A stretch of DNA of 64,000 nt, taken from the NCBI RefSeq assembly GCF_008802405.1, contig NZ_VZDO01000022.1:1-64000 (forward strand), read 5' to 3'. Below, piece by piece: positions 1-9,125 of the stretch (position 1 is its first letter; each line of letters starts with the position of its first letter). The notes under the pieces are model-generated. The model was not told the DNA's origin. It did no database searches and saw only the letters and a program-made list of their open reading frames with translations. Origin of the DNA: Plantimonas leprariae (lineage in GTDB: Bacteria; Pseudomonadota; Alphaproteobacteria; Rhizobiales; Rhizobiaceae). A program made the translations under genes and the position numbers.

Positions 1-1824
1 CAGGTCACGGCCGACACCGGATACCGTGGCCGTGGTCAGGCCGATGCTGGAAGACAACACCCCGTCGCCGTCGGTGACAACGAGATTCCCCATCAGCAGG
101 CCAACGTTCGGGCCCGTCTTGATGGTGCTGATCTCGCCGGTACCGGTATTCACCGACAGGATACCGACGCCGAAAGCCTTGTCGAGGGCGGCCTGCAGGT
201 TGGCGGCGTTGTTGGCCTGGGTGGAGTTCGACACGAAGGAGACGGTCTTCTTGGTCGCGGTCGAGCCGGTCGCCGTGGCGTTGTCGCCGTAGACGGTCAG
301 GTCGAACGAGATCGTGTCGCCGCTGGAGCCGGGAGCCGCGATCGCGCCGGTCTTCGCCACGTCGTTGGCGGTGCCGTAGCTGCCGGTGGCAACGACCAGA
401 CCGTTGGCATCCGTACCGGTGGCGGCAACGCCGTCGACCGTGACCTTCGTGATGCTTACGGCCTGCGACGGGCCGGCGCCGACGGTCGCGATGTCGATGT
501 TCGTCGCGCTGGTCCGGGTCGCGCCGACCTTGCCGGAGCCGAGAACCGCACCGTCGCTGATGCGCTTGGCGCCGTCGATCATCGCCTGGAGGGTCGTGGC
601 GTACTTCGCTGCGTCGGCCGAGTCGGTCGCGGCAACGATGTCCTTCACGGACGTCTCGTAGAGATCGCCGTTGTAGGCGAAGCGGAACTGCAGCTTCTCG
701 CCGTCCTGCAGGACTGCGGGTGCGACACCGCCGGCGTTGAAGGTGACGGCGACCTTGTTCGCCGAGCCCGCGCCGAACTTCGCGACGCCGTTGAGGGCGG
801 TATAGCCCGCGAAGGTCGTGACGGTGCCGTCGCCGTCGACCGCCTTGAGGTTGCTGAACGACACGGACGAGGCCGAGCCGCTGGCACCGGAGGTGATGGT
901 GATGACGCCCGAGCCGTCGGCCGCGACCGCGACGGCGCCGGTGCCGAAGGCGGTCGTGTCGTTGATCGCGGTCTGCAGCGCGGTCGCCAGGTTGGCGGCG
1001 CTGCCGACCGAGGCGAGCGCGACCGTGATCGTCTTGGTGGCGCTGCCGTTGAGCGACAGGTCGAAGCTCAGCTTGTCGGCCTTGTCGATGCCGGCCGCGG
1101 TGTAGGCGCCGAGCGTCACCTTGGCGGCCGCCAGCGCGCCGACGTCGAGGCCAGCCTTGGCAACCGCGGTGTCGAGGCCCTGCAGCGCCGGCGCCGCACC
1201 GGTGGCCGCGTTGCCGCCGAAGTCGAGGTCCACGCCGTCCGACGACAGCGTCGACTGCGTGCTAACGATGCCCATCGACGAGCCCGCCTTCGTGTCGAAC
1301 AGCGCGATGTCGGAGGTGTCGATCTTGATCGTGCCGATCGAGATGGCGTTGTTGGAGTTGCGGGAGAAGGAGGCGACGACCGATTTGCCCGGATCGAACC
1401 CGGTGAGGCCGGAATTGACGGAGAGCCAGTTCTCGCCGGAGAAGTTCGAGGAGGTGGCGATCGACTTCAGCTGGTCCTGCAGCGCGTCGATGTCTTCCTG
1501 CACGGCCTTGCGATCGACGCCAGCCTGGGTGGCGGAGGTCAGCTTGGCCTTGATCTCGTCCAGCACGTCCTTGGCCTTGTTCAGGCCCTGGTACATCGTG
1601 TCGACCGTCGCCGCGCCGAGGTTCAGCGAATCCTTCACGGTCGACAGCGACTTGTTGTCGGACTTCAGCATCACCGAGATCGACCAGTACGCCGCGTTGT
1701 CCTTCGCTTCGCCGATCTTGTAGCCGGTCGAGATGCGGTTCTGCGTCTTGTCGAGCGTCGCGTTCGTCTGCTGAAGGGTGCGCAGCGCGGTGATCGCCGC
1801 CGCATTGGTGTTCACGCTTGCCAT
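1..1824 (-). CDS. Flagellin (5' 608 codons; C-terminus lies outside the window)
   Basis: Filament subunit. The N-terminus (MASVNTNAAAITALRTLQQ, then NRISTGYKI) is the conserved D0/D1 flagellin helix, and the frame stays open to the window edge, so the C-terminal D0/D1 is missing. After about residue 230 the protein enters a long variable outer region. Three related modules can be read there, starting with LSFDLSLNG (residue 252), LQFRFAYNG (378) and ISFDLTVYG (505). Each is followed about 25 residues later by an Ala-rich helix (AANLATALQTAIN, DAAKYATTLQAMIDGA, NAANLQAALDKAFG). The period is about 126 residues. Start at the ATG at 1824, with a modest GGGGCACGGAA upstream. The family assignment is secure; symbol withheld because alphaproteobacteria often carry several fla/fliC paralogues. 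Confidence 0.93.
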   Translation of the reverse strand, partial: MASVNTNAAAITALRTLQQTNATLDKTQNRISTGYKIGEAKDNAAYWSISVMLKSDNKSLSTVKDSLNLGAATVDTMYQGLNKAKDVLDEIKAKLTSATQAGVDRKAVQEDIDALQDQLKSIATSSNFSGENWLSVNSGLTGFDPGKSVVASFSRNSNNAISIGTIKIDTSDIALFDTKAGSSMGIVSTQSTLSSDGVDLDFGGNAATGAAPALQGLDTAVAKAGLDVGALAAAKVTLGAYTAAGIDKADKLSFDLSLNGSATKTITVALASVGSAANLATALQTAINDTTAFGTGAVAVAADGSGVITITSGASGSASSVSFSNLKAVDGDGTVTTFAGYTALNGVAKFGAGSANKVAVTFNAGGVAPAVLQDGEKLQFRFAYNGDLYETSVKDIVAATDSADAAKYATTLQAMIDGAKRISDGAVLGSGKVGATRTSATNIDIATVGAGPSQAVSITKVTVDGVAATGTDANGLVVATGSYGTANDVAKTGAIAAPGSSGDTISFDLTVYGDNATATGSTATKKTVSFVSNSTQANNAANLQAALDKAFGVGILSVNTGTGEISTIKTGPNVGLLMGNLVVTDGDGVLSSSIGLTTATVSGVGRDL

Positions 1825-2006
1825 TGTGTTCCGTGCCCCGGAAAGAACTGCTCGCAGGACATGCTGGTCTGGCCAGCTTTGCGGATCGGCATCATGCCTT
1901 TGACCGGCTCCCCCTCGGGACGCGTCAATCCGCCTTTCAATTTATGGTTATGAAGCGATAAGGTTAATGAGCACTTAAACCGCACCGTTCCTTTGCGGAA
2001 TATCCG

Positions 2007-2795
2007 CTAGAAGAACGAGCGTACCAGCGAGCCGGTCAGCATGTTCCAGCCGTCGATCAGGACGAAGAACAGGATCTTGAACGGAAGGGAAATCACCGTC
2101 GGCGGCAGCATCATCATGCCCATCGACATGGTCAGCGTCGCGACGATCAGGTCGATCACCAGGAACGGCAGGACGATCAGGAAGCCGATCTCGAAACCGC
2201 GCCGGAGCTCGGAGATCATGAAGGCCGGGATCACGATGCGAAGGTCCGCGATCTGCCCGTCGCCCGTCCCCTGCCCCTCCCCCGCCTGAACGCGGTCGCG
2301 GCTGGACGTCTCGGCGATATCCCCGAACAGCTTCAGATCCTCGGCCCGCACCTGCGTCAGCATGAAGTCGCGGAACGGATCGGAAATCTTCGTGAAGGCT
2401 TCCTGCTCGGTGATCTGGTTGTCGAGCAGCGGCTTCAATCCTTCCCGCCACGCCTGGTCGAAGGTCGGCGACATGACGAAGAACGTCATGAACAGCGACA
2501 GCGAGATCAGGATCAGGTTCGCCGGCGTCGACTGGAGCCCGAGCCCGGAGCGCAGGATCGACAGCGCCACCACGATGCGCGTGAAGCTCGTCACCATCAC
2601 GAGCAGGCCCGGCGCCACCGACAGAACCGTGACGATGCCGAAAAGCTGGATGATCCGGCCCGAGGCGGACGCGTCGCCCGCCGGGATGAGACCGGCGAGC
2701 CCCTGCGCGACGCCGACCGCGGCATCCTGCTGCGCGAGGGCCGGCGTCGCGGCGGCGGCAAGCGCGACGGCCGTGGCGAGAGCGAGGCGCTTCAT
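2007..2795 (-). CDS. fliP: Flagellar type III export gate protein FliP
   Basis: Inner-membrane core of the flagellar export gate, which forms the FliP-FliQ-FliR channel. The 262 residues start with a signal peptide (MKRLALATAVALAAAATPALAQ). Then come the first two membrane segments (about 45-110, including GLLVMVTSFTRIVVALSILR), a periplasmic loop with the usual DPFRDFML region, and two C-terminal membrane segments with MSMGMMMLPP. The start is set by an ATGA overlap with the fliL stop codon, so the two genes are translationally coupled. FliQ, FliR and FlhA are not in this window. The 180-bp gap on the 3' side separates it from the flagellin gene. Confidence 0.96.
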   Translation of the reverse strand: MKRLALATAVALAAAATPALAQQDAAVGVAQGLAGLIPAGDASASGRIIQLFGIVTVLSVAPGLLVMVTSFTRIVVALSILRSGLGLQSTPANLILISLSLFMTFFVMSPTFDQAWREGLKPLLDNQITEQEAFTKISDPFRDFMLTQVRAEDLKLFGDIAETSSRDRVQAGEGQGTGDGQIADLRIVIPAFMISELRRGFEIGFLIVLPFLVIDLIVATLTMSMGMMMLPPTVISLPFKILFFVLIDGWNMLTGSLVRSFF

Positions 2796-3334
2796 TGGGC
2801 GACCAGCGACTGGATGAGGTAGTCGCTGACCGCGGGCGAGCGGAGCTTGGCGCGCTCGGTCAGGTCCTCTTTCAGATGCAGGAGGCCCCGGGCGCCCTCG
2901 ATCTGCGCGAGGTCGATCGTGCGCAGGAAGGCGACCGTGTCGTTCTGCACCTGGCCGGCCAGAACCTCGGCGTTCTCGACTTCCTTCTTGTGCACCACCA
3001 GACTCGCCTCGAGGCGAACGACGGTCTGCGGCGGCGTCGCGATATTGGTGATGATCGACTGGAGCTTGACGACCTCGTCGGGGCTCTCGCCCTTTTCCTG
3101 CGCGGCAGCCTTCTCGACCGCCTCTTCCCGCGGCTTCAGCGCATCCTCGGCCCGTTCCATGCTGGACGAGCCGACCAACCAGCCGACGCCCGCGCCGCCG
3201 CCGATGGCGACGAGGGTGAGGATCGCGATCGGCATCGCCGTCGCGAGAAGGCCGCCCTTCTTCGCCGGCTTGTCGCCCGCGCCGGCATTCGCGAGGGCCT
3301 GGGCGATCAGCGCATCGCCGCTGATGTCCGACAT
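2792..3334 (-). CDS. fliL: Flagellar basal body-associated protein FliL
   Basis: Single-pass inner-membrane protein that sits around the stator and supports torque. The 180 residues show a short Ala/Lys-rich cytoplasmic tail, one membrane helix (about 31-54, ATAMPIAILTLVAIGGGAGV), a charged linker and a periplasmic FliL domain of alternating strands (RLEASLVVHKKEV, DTVAFLRTIDLAQIEG), ending with SDYLIQSLVAQ. It overlaps fliP by 4 bp. The 130 bp upstream, before flgH, are non-coding. Confidence 0.94.
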   Translation of the reverse strand: MSDISGDALIAQALANAGAGDKPAKKGGLLATAMPIAILTLVAIGGGAGVGWLVGSSSMERAEDALKPREEAVEKAAAQEKGESPDEVVKLQSIITNIATPPQTVVRLEASLVVHKKEVENAEVLAGQVQNDTVAFLRTIDLAQIEGARGLLHLKEDLTERAKLRSPAVSDYLIQSLVAQ

Positions 3335-3465
3335 CGGAGTTTCCCTTCATCAGGAACCGCGGAGGCATCGCCTCCCCGAAGCGTCGTCATGACGCTTCCC
3401 GACATCAGGCTCTAAGCCGTCACCCTGTCACGAGCCTTGCGGCTATCGTTCAGCCGATACTTGCC

Positions 3466-4176
3466 TCACCAGGGTGCGGCGATGTCCAGCGCCTGCTGGC
3501 CCCAGCCCGGCTGCTGCACCTCGGTGAGCCGCCCGCGTCCGCCGTAGGAGATGCGCGCTTCGGCGATCCGATCGTAGGGGATCGTGTTGTTCGGCAGGAT
3601 GTCGCCGGGCCGGATCACGCCGGCGATCGACAGGACGCGCACCTCGAAGTTGACGCGCACCTCCTGCTGGCCGGTGATGTAGAGATTGCCGTTCGGCAGG
3701 ATCTGCGTCACCACCGCGGCGACCGACAAGTCGATCTTCTCCGAGCGCTTGACGTTGCCCTTGCCGGTCGAGTTCGTGCCGCTGGAAAGGCCGATCTTGC
3801 CGCCGAGCGCGCCGATGATCGACTCCTTGTTCCAGGTCGGGTTGACGTCGGCGCCGATATCGACGCCGGAGTCGCGCGAACGCTTGGTGTTGTTGTCGAC
3901 CTCGGCCTTGTCCTTGATCTCGATCCGCACCGTGACGATGTCGCCGAGATGCAGCGCGCGTGCGTCGCGGAACAGGTTGGCGTTGCCGTCGGTCCACAGC
4001 GAGTTCTTGCGGATCGGCACGACCTCCGCCGGAAAGGCGGCGGGCTCGATCTGGGCGGGGTTCTGCACGAAGCCGGCGCCGGGCGGGGTCATCACGGGCG
4101 CCGCCATGAAGTCCTGACGCTGCTGCGAGGCGCAGCCGCCGACCGTCAGGAGGAGAAGAAGGCAGAGTCGCTTCAC
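3466..4176 (-). CDS. flgH: Flagellar L-ring lipoprotein FlgH
   Basis: Builds the outer-membrane L ring. The 236-residue product has a lipoprotein signal (MKRLCLLLLLTVGGC, with a preceding VNS if the GTG at 4185 is used), giving the acylated Cys of GGCASQQ. Conserved blocks are SLWTDGNANLFRDARALHLGDIVTV, LPNGNLYITGQQEVRVNFE and IRPGDILPNNTIPYDRIAEARISYGGRG. GTG at 4176 is preferred because AAAGGGTGA lies at good spacing; it begins 5 bp after the motE stop codon. It lies in the motE-flgI-flgA string, as in other rhizobia. Confidence 0.94.
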   Translation of the reverse strand: MKRLCLLLLLTVGGCASQQRQDFMAAPVMTPPGAGFVQNPAQIEPAAFPAEVVPIRKNSLWTDGNANLFRDARALHLGDIVTVRIEIKDKAEVDNNTKRSRDSGVDIGADVNPTWNKESIIGALGGKIGLSSGTNSTGKGNVKRSEKIDLSVAAVVTQILPNGNLYITGQQEVRVNFEVRVLSIAGVIRPGDILPNNTIPYDRIAEARISYGGRGRLTEVQQPGWGQQALDIAAPW

Positions 4177-4181
4177 GGAAT

Positions 4182-4778
4182 TCACCCTTTGCCGGAAGCG
4201 GCGGTCGCGCCGTCCGGCGTGCGGCCGGTCTTGGCCACGATGAGCGTGCCGAGCTCGGCGGCAACCGCCGCCGGCATCTCGGAAAGGATCGCGCCGGACG
4301 CCCGCGGCTTCAGCTTCGCCAGCACGGCGGCGGCGGTCGGCCGGTCGACGGCGGCGAGCTGCTGCGCCGCGGCATCCGGCTTCATCTTGGCGTAGATGTC
4401 GGTCATGATGTCGGAGGTGGAATCGAGGAAGGCCTGCCGTTCCTTCAGCCACGACTGGTAGTCGGCGCGCTTCTGCTCCAGCTCGTCGATCCGCGCGTTC
4501 ACCTGCGTCTCGAGGTCCTTCAGCTTCTTCGTCTGCGCCGCGATACGGGCTTCGCGCGCCGGGTCGGCGATCGCCGAACAGTAGCGGCCGACATCGCTGG
4601 TCGGCACGTCCGGCGCGGCGGGCTTGCCGTCCGGGCCGATGACGCGCACGACCGTCTGGTCGGGCGGCGGCGGAGCCTTCGCGCCTTCGGCCGATTCGCT
4701 CTCGGCGCGCGCCGGCAGGGCGGCGGCTGCGAGAAGCGCCGCCGCGCAGAACAGGGTTCGAGCCGAGCGAAGCGTCAT
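4182..4778 (-). CDS. motE: MotE-like periplasmic chaperone (MgtE-N-like fold)
   Basis: A 198-residue secreted protein: signal peptide to about residue 25 (PARA), a Pro-rich stretch, a coiled coil (about 75-120, REARIAAQTKKLKDLETQVNARIDELEQKRADYQ), then the MgtE-N-like block SDIMTDIYAKMKPDAAAQQLAAVDRPTAAAVLAKLKPRASGAILSEM. In Sinorhizobium this protein folds and stabilises the motility protein MotC in the periplasm. No motC gene is seen in this window. It lies 1 bp from flgI and 5 bp from flgH, clearly in one operon. Confidence 0.85.
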   Translation of the reverse strand: MTLRSARTLFCAAALLAAAALPARAESESAEGAKAPPPPDQTVVRVIGPDGKPAAPDVPTSDVGRYCSAIADPAREARIAAQTKKLKDLETQVNARIDELEQKRADYQSWLKERQAFLDSTSDIMTDIYAKMKPDAAAQQLAAVDRPTAAAVLAKLKPRASGAILSEMPAAVAAELGTLIVAKTGRTPDGATAASGKG

Positions 4779-4779
4779 G

Positions 4780-5997
4780 TCACTGCACCACGAGATCCGC
4801 CTGGAGAGCCCCGGCGGTCTTGATCGACTGGAGGATGGCGATGATGCCGGTCGGCTTCAGCCCGAGCCGGTTCAGGCCGCGCACCACGGTTTCGAGGTTC
4901 GCGCCCTGGACATAGGCGAAGTTGCCGCCTTCCTGCCGGGCGTCGACCGTGGTGTCCGAGGTCACGACGGTCTGGCCGTTGCGCGAGAAGGGCGCCGGCT
5001 GCGAGACGTTCGGCGTCTCGGTGATGCGCACCGTCAGGTTGCCGTGCGTGACGGCGACCGTCGAGATCTGCACGTCCTTGCCGATCACCACCGTGCCGGT
5101 CTTCTCGTCGATCACGACGCGCGCCGCCGTATCCGGCTCGACCGGCAGGTCGCCGATGTCGGCGATGAAGCGCGTCGAGGAGATGCGCCCCGGCCGGGTC
5201 AGCGACACGGTGCGAAGGTCCTGCTCGCGCGCGACGGTCCGGCCCCATTTCTTGATCGCGAAGGCGTTGATCGCGTCGACGACGCGGATCGTCGTGCGGT
5301 AGTCGGGGTTGCGCAGTTCCATGGTGATCTGGTCGGTCTCGACCTCGGCGCGCGGCACCTCGCGCTCGATCAGCGCGCCGCTGGCGATGCGGCCGGAGGT
5401 CGGAACGCCCTGCGTCAGCTTCTCGCTCTCGCCTTCGGAGGTGAATCCGGAGACCGCCATCGAGCCCTGCGCCACCGCATAAACCTCGCCGTCGGCGCCG
5501 TAGAGCGGCGTCATCACCAGCGTGCCGCCCATCAGCGACTGCGCGTCGCCGAGCGAGGCGACCGACACGTCGATGCGCTGGCCGGCGCCGATGAACGGCG
5601 GCAGGTCGGCCGTCACCACGACGGCGGCGACGTTCTTCGTGCGCGGATTGCCGGCCCGGACGTTGACGCCCATCCGGTCGAGCATCGACTGCAGCGACTG
5701 CTCGGTGAAGGGCGAGTTGCGCAGGGAATCGCCCGTGCCCTGCAGACCGATCACCAGGCCGTAGCCGACGAGCTGGTTCTCGCGCACGCCCTTGATCGTG
5801 GTGACGTCCTTAATCCGGACGCCTTCGGAGCGCAGCGCGTTCTGGCCCGGACGAACGGTATCGAAGCTTTCCCGCGCGCCGATCCCGGCCTCGTAGGCGT
5901 CGGCGGCCGGCGGCGCTTCGAGCACGTCCGCCGCCATCGCGGCGCCCTGACCAGCGAGGAAGAGGGTCAGGAGCAGGCTGGTGCGGAGGCGGTTCAT
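4780..5997 (-). CDS. flgI: Flagellar P-ring protein FlgI
   Basis: Periplasmic P-ring subunit around the rod. 405 residues with a signal peptide (MNRLRTSLLLTLFLAGQGAAMAA), a roughly 30-residue linker, then the diagnostic RIKDVTTIKGVRENQLVGYGLVIGLQGTGDS and RTKNVAAVVVTADLPPF blocks. The C-terminus contains ANLETVVRGLNRLGLKPTGIIAILQSIKTAGALQADLVVQ, typical of FlgI. The start codon overlaps the flgA stop codon (ATGA), so expression is coupled to FlgA, its periplasmic chaperone. Confidence 0.96.
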   Translation of the reverse strand: MNRLRTSLLLTLFLAGQGAAMAADVLEAPPAADAYEAGIGARESFDTVRPGQNALRSEGVRIKDVTTIKGVRENQLVGYGLVIGLQGTGDSLRNSPFTEQSLQSMLDRMGVNVRAGNPRTKNVAAVVVTADLPPFIGAGQRIDVSVASLGDAQSLMGGTLVMTPLYGADGEVYAVAQGSMAVSGFTSEGESEKLTQGVPTSGRIASGALIEREVPRAEVETDQITMELRNPDYRTTIRVVDAINAFAIKKWGRTVAREQDLRTVSLTRPGRISSTRFIADIGDLPVEPDTAARVVIDEKTGTVVIGKDVQISTVAVTHGNLTVRITETPNVSQPAPFSRNGQTVVTSDTTVDARQEGGNFAYVQGANLETVVRGLNRLGLKPTGIIAILQSIKTAGALQADLVVQ

Positions 5998-6491
5998 TGC
6001 GCGGCGACCTCGATCGAACCGTCGGCCTGCACGATGCCGCTGACCGTGATGCCGCTGTCGGTGTTGCGGACGCGGATCGCGTCGCCGGGGCCGGCGGAGG
6101 CGAGCGGCGTGCCGAGACCGGAGATGAAGACGCCAGCCTCGCGGTAGACGATCGGCACCGGCACGCCGGCGCGCACCACGTCGGGCGACTTCAGGTCGCT
6201 GAGGAGGATGGGGCGGTTCGGCAGCAGCGTGCGCTTGGCGACGCGGCCGGACAGCATCGACTCCTCGACCGCATAATCGGCGAGCTTGGCCGCCGGCACG
6301 CGGAACTTCGCCAGCGAGACGCCCTTGTCCGCCACCGGCTGGCCCGGATAGACGACGGCCATGGGCACCGGCAGCTCGATATCCGCGGCGAAGGCGCGGA
6401 TCGGCACCGCCAGGAGCAGCAGCGCGAGAACGAACACGGCGGTGGCATAGAGGCCGACCGCGAGGCGCTCGCGCTTCGAAACCCATTCCAT
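5994..6491 (-). CDS. flgA: Flagellar P-ring assembly chaperone FlgA
   Basis: 165 residues with an N-terminal export signal or membrane helix (about 12-35), then a SAF-type domain: ELPVPMAVVYPGQPV, LPNRPILLSDLK and VPIVYREAGVFISGLGTPLASAGPGDAIRVRN. FlgA binds FlgI in the periplasm and promotes P-ring assembly. It lies 68 bp downstream of flgG in the same operon and overlaps flgI by 4 bp. Confidence 0.92.
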   Translation of the reverse strand: MEWVSKRERLAVGLYATAVFVLALLLLAVPIRAFAADIELPVPMAVVYPGQPVADKGVSLAKFRVPAAKLADYAVEESMLSGRVAKRTLLPNRPILLSDLKSPDVVRAGVPVPIVYREAGVFISGLGTPLASAGPGDAIRVRNTDSGITVSGIVQADGSIEVAAQ

Positions 6492-6559
6492 GTTGCGGCA
6501 ACTCCCGAAAGGTTGGCGGGCTCGGACCGGACGCCGCGTTCGGGCGTCCGGCGCGGCCG

Positions 6560-7345
6560 TCAGCGCAGGCCGGTGGAAACGACCTTCGACATGTCGTCGG
6601 CGGCCTGGATGACCTTCGAGTTCATCTCGTAGGCGCGCTGCGCCGAGATGAGCTCGGAGATTTCCTTCACCGGATCGACGTTCGAGCTTTCGAGGTAGCC
6701 CTGGTTGATCGCGCCGAAACCGGAATCGCCCGGAACGCCGGCGATCGGCGCGCCGGAAGCCAGCGTTTCCTTGAACAGGTTGCCGCCCTCGGCTTCGAGG
6801 CCCGGCTCGTTGACGAAGTTCACCAGCGTCAACTGGCCGAGAAGCTGCGGATCGCCGGTCGCGAGATGCGCGTAGACTTCGCCGGAGGCGGAAACGGTGA
6901 CCTTGATCGCTTCCTGCGGCACGGTGATCTGCGGGTCGACGAGGAAGCCGTCGAGCGTCACGAGCTGGCCCTGCCCGTTCTTGTTGAACGCGCCGTCGCG
7001 GGTATAGAGCGTCTCACCGCCCGGTCCCTGGATCTGGAAGTAGCCGTTGCCGTTGATCGCGAGATCGAAGGTGTTGCCGGTCTGGTCCAGCGTGCCCTGG
7101 AGATGCGTGGTGCGGATCGCGGCGGTCCTGACGCCAAGGCCGAGCTGCGCGCCTTCCGGCACCACTTCCTCGCCGCCGCGCGCTGGCACGCCCTGCATCC
7201 GCTCGACCTGGTAGAGGAGGTCGGTGAACTCGGCGCGGGCGCGCTTGTAGCCGGTGGTGTTGATGTTCGCGATGTTGTTCGCGATCACCTCGACATTGGT
7301 CTGCTGCGCGTTCATGCCGGTGGCGGCGATCGCAAGCGCTCTCAT
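6560..7345 (-). CDS. flgG: Flagellar distal rod protein FlgG
   Basis: 261 residues, the usual FlgG length. The N-terminal rod helix [40 protein letters not shown] and the C-terminal [32 protein letters not shown] are the paired axial helices of this family. The middle region [37 protein letters not shown] is typical of FlgG. The distal rod forms inside the P and L rings encoded just downstream. Confidence 0.97.
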   Translation of the reverse strand: MRALAIAATGMNAQQTNVEVIANNIANINTTGYKRARAEFTDLLYQVERMQGVPARGGEEVVPEGAQLGLGVRTAAIRTTHLQGTLDQTGNTFDLAINGNGYFQIQGPGGETLYTRDGAFNKNGQGQLVTLDGFLVDPQITVPQEAIKVTVSASGEVYAHLATGDPQLLGQLTLVNFVNEPGLEAEGGNLFKETLASGAPIAGVPGDSGFGAINQGYLESSNVDPVKEISELISAQRAYEMNSKVIQAADDMSKVVSTGLR

Positions 7346-7377
7346 GGTTTTCTGGTCCCCTCGTCCCGCAGCCGGCG

Positions 7378-7695
7378 TCAGATCGCCATGCGGGAGATTT
7401 CCTGGTAGGCGGCCACGACCTTGTCGCGGATCACCACGGCGGTCTGCAGCGCGCGCTCCGCGCCCATCACGGCGTCCACCACGGCCTGCGTCGAGGCGTT
7501 GCCCTGGATGCCGGCGATCGAGGTCGATTCCGCGCCCTTCACCGCTCCGACGGCGTCGGTGGTCATCTTGGCGAGCACGGAGCCGAAATCCGCGCCGCCC
7601 GCGGCCGGGGCGGAGGCGCCGGCCGTCGCGGTGCCGAGGGATTCGACCCGCTTCGTGTCGAGCGCGGGAAAGCCGGAGCTGATGGCCGGGATCAT
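7378..7695 (-). CDS. fliE: Flagellar hook-basal body complex protein FliE
   Basis: 105 residues; FliE connects the MS ring to the rod. The C-terminal half [56 protein letters not shown] is the conserved FliE region. It follows flgC with an ATGA overlap and precedes flgG by 32 bp, the normal flgB-flgC-fliE-flgG order of rhizobia. Confidence 0.93.
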   Translation of the reverse strand: MIPAISSGFPALDTKRVESLGTATAGASAPAAGGADFGSVLAKMTTDAVGAVKGAESTSIAGIQGNASTQAVVDAVMGAERALQTAVVIRDKVVAAYQEISRMAI

Positions 7696-8114
7696 GAGCC
7701 GTTCCTCAGGAGATCGATGGTCATGGTGATCAGTTCGCGCGACTGCTTGATCACCTGCAGGTTCGCTTCGTAGGACCGGTTGGCCTCGCGCATGTCGGCC
7801 ATCTCGGTCAGCATGTTGACGTTCGGCATCTTCACATAGCCGTTCGAGTCGGCCGCCGGATTGCCGGGATCGTGCTCGGTGACGAAGTCGCTTTTGTCGA
7901 CGCCGTAGTTGGCGACGCGCACCATCTCCGCCCCGGTCAGGCGGTCGACCTCGCTCTCGAAGCTGACGGTCTTGCGCCGGTAGGGGTCGGAGCCCGGCGT
8001 CTGGCCGGTGGAGCGGACGTTCGCGACGTTCTCGGAAACGATGCGCAGCCGGTTCGACTGGGCTTCGAGGCCGCTCGCGGCGATCTTGAGCGAGGAGACG
8101 ATCGGATCCGACAT
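7692..8114 (-). CDS. flgC: Flagellar proximal rod protein FlgC
   Basis: 140 residues. N-terminal rod motif ([27 protein letters not shown]) and C-terminal motif ([31 protein letters not shown]) are those of FlgC. The start at 8114 lies 5 bp after the flgB stop codon; longer upstream reading in this frame only runs across flgB. It overlaps fliE by 4 bp. Confidence 0.95.
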   Translation of the reverse strand: MSDPIVSSLKIAASGLEAQSNRLRIVSENVANVRSTGQTPGSDPYRRKTVSFESEVDRLTGAEMVRVANYGVDKSDFVTEHDPGNPAADSNGYVKMPNVNMLTEMADMREANRSYEANLQVIKQSRELITMTIDLLRNGS

Positions 8115-8119
8115 CGCGC

Positions 8120-8500
8120 TCAGCCCTTCACGCCCATGAGGTAGAACCGCTGGAAGGCCTTCGCGATCGAGGTGTTCAGCGAGAAGCCGCTCTGCACCTC
8201 GCCCGACTTCAGCATCTCCTGCTCGAGGCTCACCGAGTTGCCGCTGTGCGTGACTTCCCAGGCCGTCTCGCTGCCGGACTCGACGTCCACCGAGCGCCCG
8301 TCGACGGCGGCGAGGTGCAGCGGGTTCGAGCCGGCCATCGCGAGCTGCGTCGATTCCATCGCTTCCGTGAAGCCCTTCACGTCCTTGCCGATGTAGCCGG
8401 GCGTATTGGCGTTCGCGACGTTCTCCGCGACGATCGACTGGCGCTGGGACAGCCATTCGGCGCGGCGGGACGAAAGCCCGAAGAGGTACATGTCGCTCAA
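8120..8500 (-). CDS. flgB: Flagellar proximal rod protein FlgB
   Basis: 126 residues, first gene of the flgB-flgC-fliE-flgG-flgA-flgI-motE-flgH-fliL-fliP run. The N-terminal motif [25 protein letters not shown] is diagnostic. The C-terminal half is short, with [20 protein letters not shown]-like features (read [15 protein letters not shown]). The ATG at 8500 is used; a second Met at codon 4 is possible. The 175 bp upstream hold a terminator for the preceding gene and presumably the operon promoter, which I cannot pinpoint. Confidence 0.93.
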   Translation of the reverse strand: MSDMYLFGLSSRRAEWLSQRQSIVAENVANANTPGYIGKDVKGFTEAMESTQLAMAGSNPLHLAAVDGRSVDVESGSETAWEVTHSGNSVSLEQEMLKSGEVQSGFSLNTSIAKAFQRFYLMGVKG

Positions 8501-8618
8501 GGATCGGCCCCCGAACCCGTCGTTTTGCTCAACGAATTCTTAAAGAGGCGCACTTGTCCGAAGCTGTCGGACCGCTTTCTTCGCCGTGCCGCCGATGGCG
8601 AGGAAAGCAAACGCGAAA

Positions 8619-8638
8619 ACGGCGGCCGCAGCCGCCGT
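8619..8638 (-). terminator. Likely intrinsic terminator downstream of the 8676-9125 gene
   Basis: Read on the minus strand, an 8-bp perfect stem ACGGCGGC / GCCGCCGT closes a 4-base loop and is followed by a short T run (TTTCG). It lies about 40 bp past the stop of the hypothetical gene and about 120 bp before flgB, so it would separate the flhB-hypothetical transcript from the flgB operon. Confidence 0.55.
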
Positions 8639-8675
8639 CGAAATAGTTAACGAATACTTAACGAAAAGGGATCGC

Positions 8676-9125
8676 TCAGTCCGCGGCGCGCCATTCCAGG
8701 CGGGCGCCGGCAATCGCGGCGGCAAGCCGCTCGGTCTGCTCGTCGGCGGAAAGGTCGGGGTCCTCGAAGGCGAGATAGGTCAGCGTCACCGAGGCCGCGG
8801 CGGCGGCAAGGCCCAGCTTGAAGTGCGCCGACACGCCCGCGTGCCGGAACTCCATGCCGAGATCGATGGTGGGCGGCGTGTTCCACGTCAGGTGGATGTC
8901 GCCCTCCCCCGAGAAGCGCAGCGTGCCGGCCTTCATGTAGAGCTGGCTCGACGAGTTCACGACATCGGCGATGTTGCCGAGCCGGTCCATGCGCAGGAAC
9001 GCGATGTAGTCCACGACCTCGACGAGCCGCAACTCCGCGACGACCTCGCGGATGCCGTCGCCGATGATGCGCTCGCGTTCGCCCACATGCTTGTTGCGGA
9101 AGTCCGGCATGAAATGGGAACCCAT
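8676..9125 (-). CDS. Conserved-looking hypothetical protein in the flagellar cluster
   Basis: 149 residues, no family recognised. It is a compact soluble alpha/beta protein without signal peptide: HVGERERIIGDGIREVVAELRLVEVVDYIAFLRMD at the N-terminus, a middle section of alternating strands (MKAGTLRFSGEGDIHLTWN, GMEFRHAGVSAHFKLGL), and an acidic helical C-terminus (DLSADEQTERLAAAIAGARLEWR). The start at 9125 follows a GGAG at short spacing; a further in-frame Met exists 5 codons inside. It lies downstream of flhB in the same direction, suggesting a flagellar or motility link, but no function can be assigned. Confidence 0.75.
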   Translation of the reverse strand: MGSHFMPDFRNKHVGERERIIGDGIREVVAELRLVEVVDYIAFLRMDRLGNIADVVNSSSQLYMKAGTLRFSGEGDIHLTWNTPPTIDLGMEFRHAGVSAHFKLGLAAAAASVTLTYLAFEDPDLSADEQTERLAAAIAGARLEWRAAD

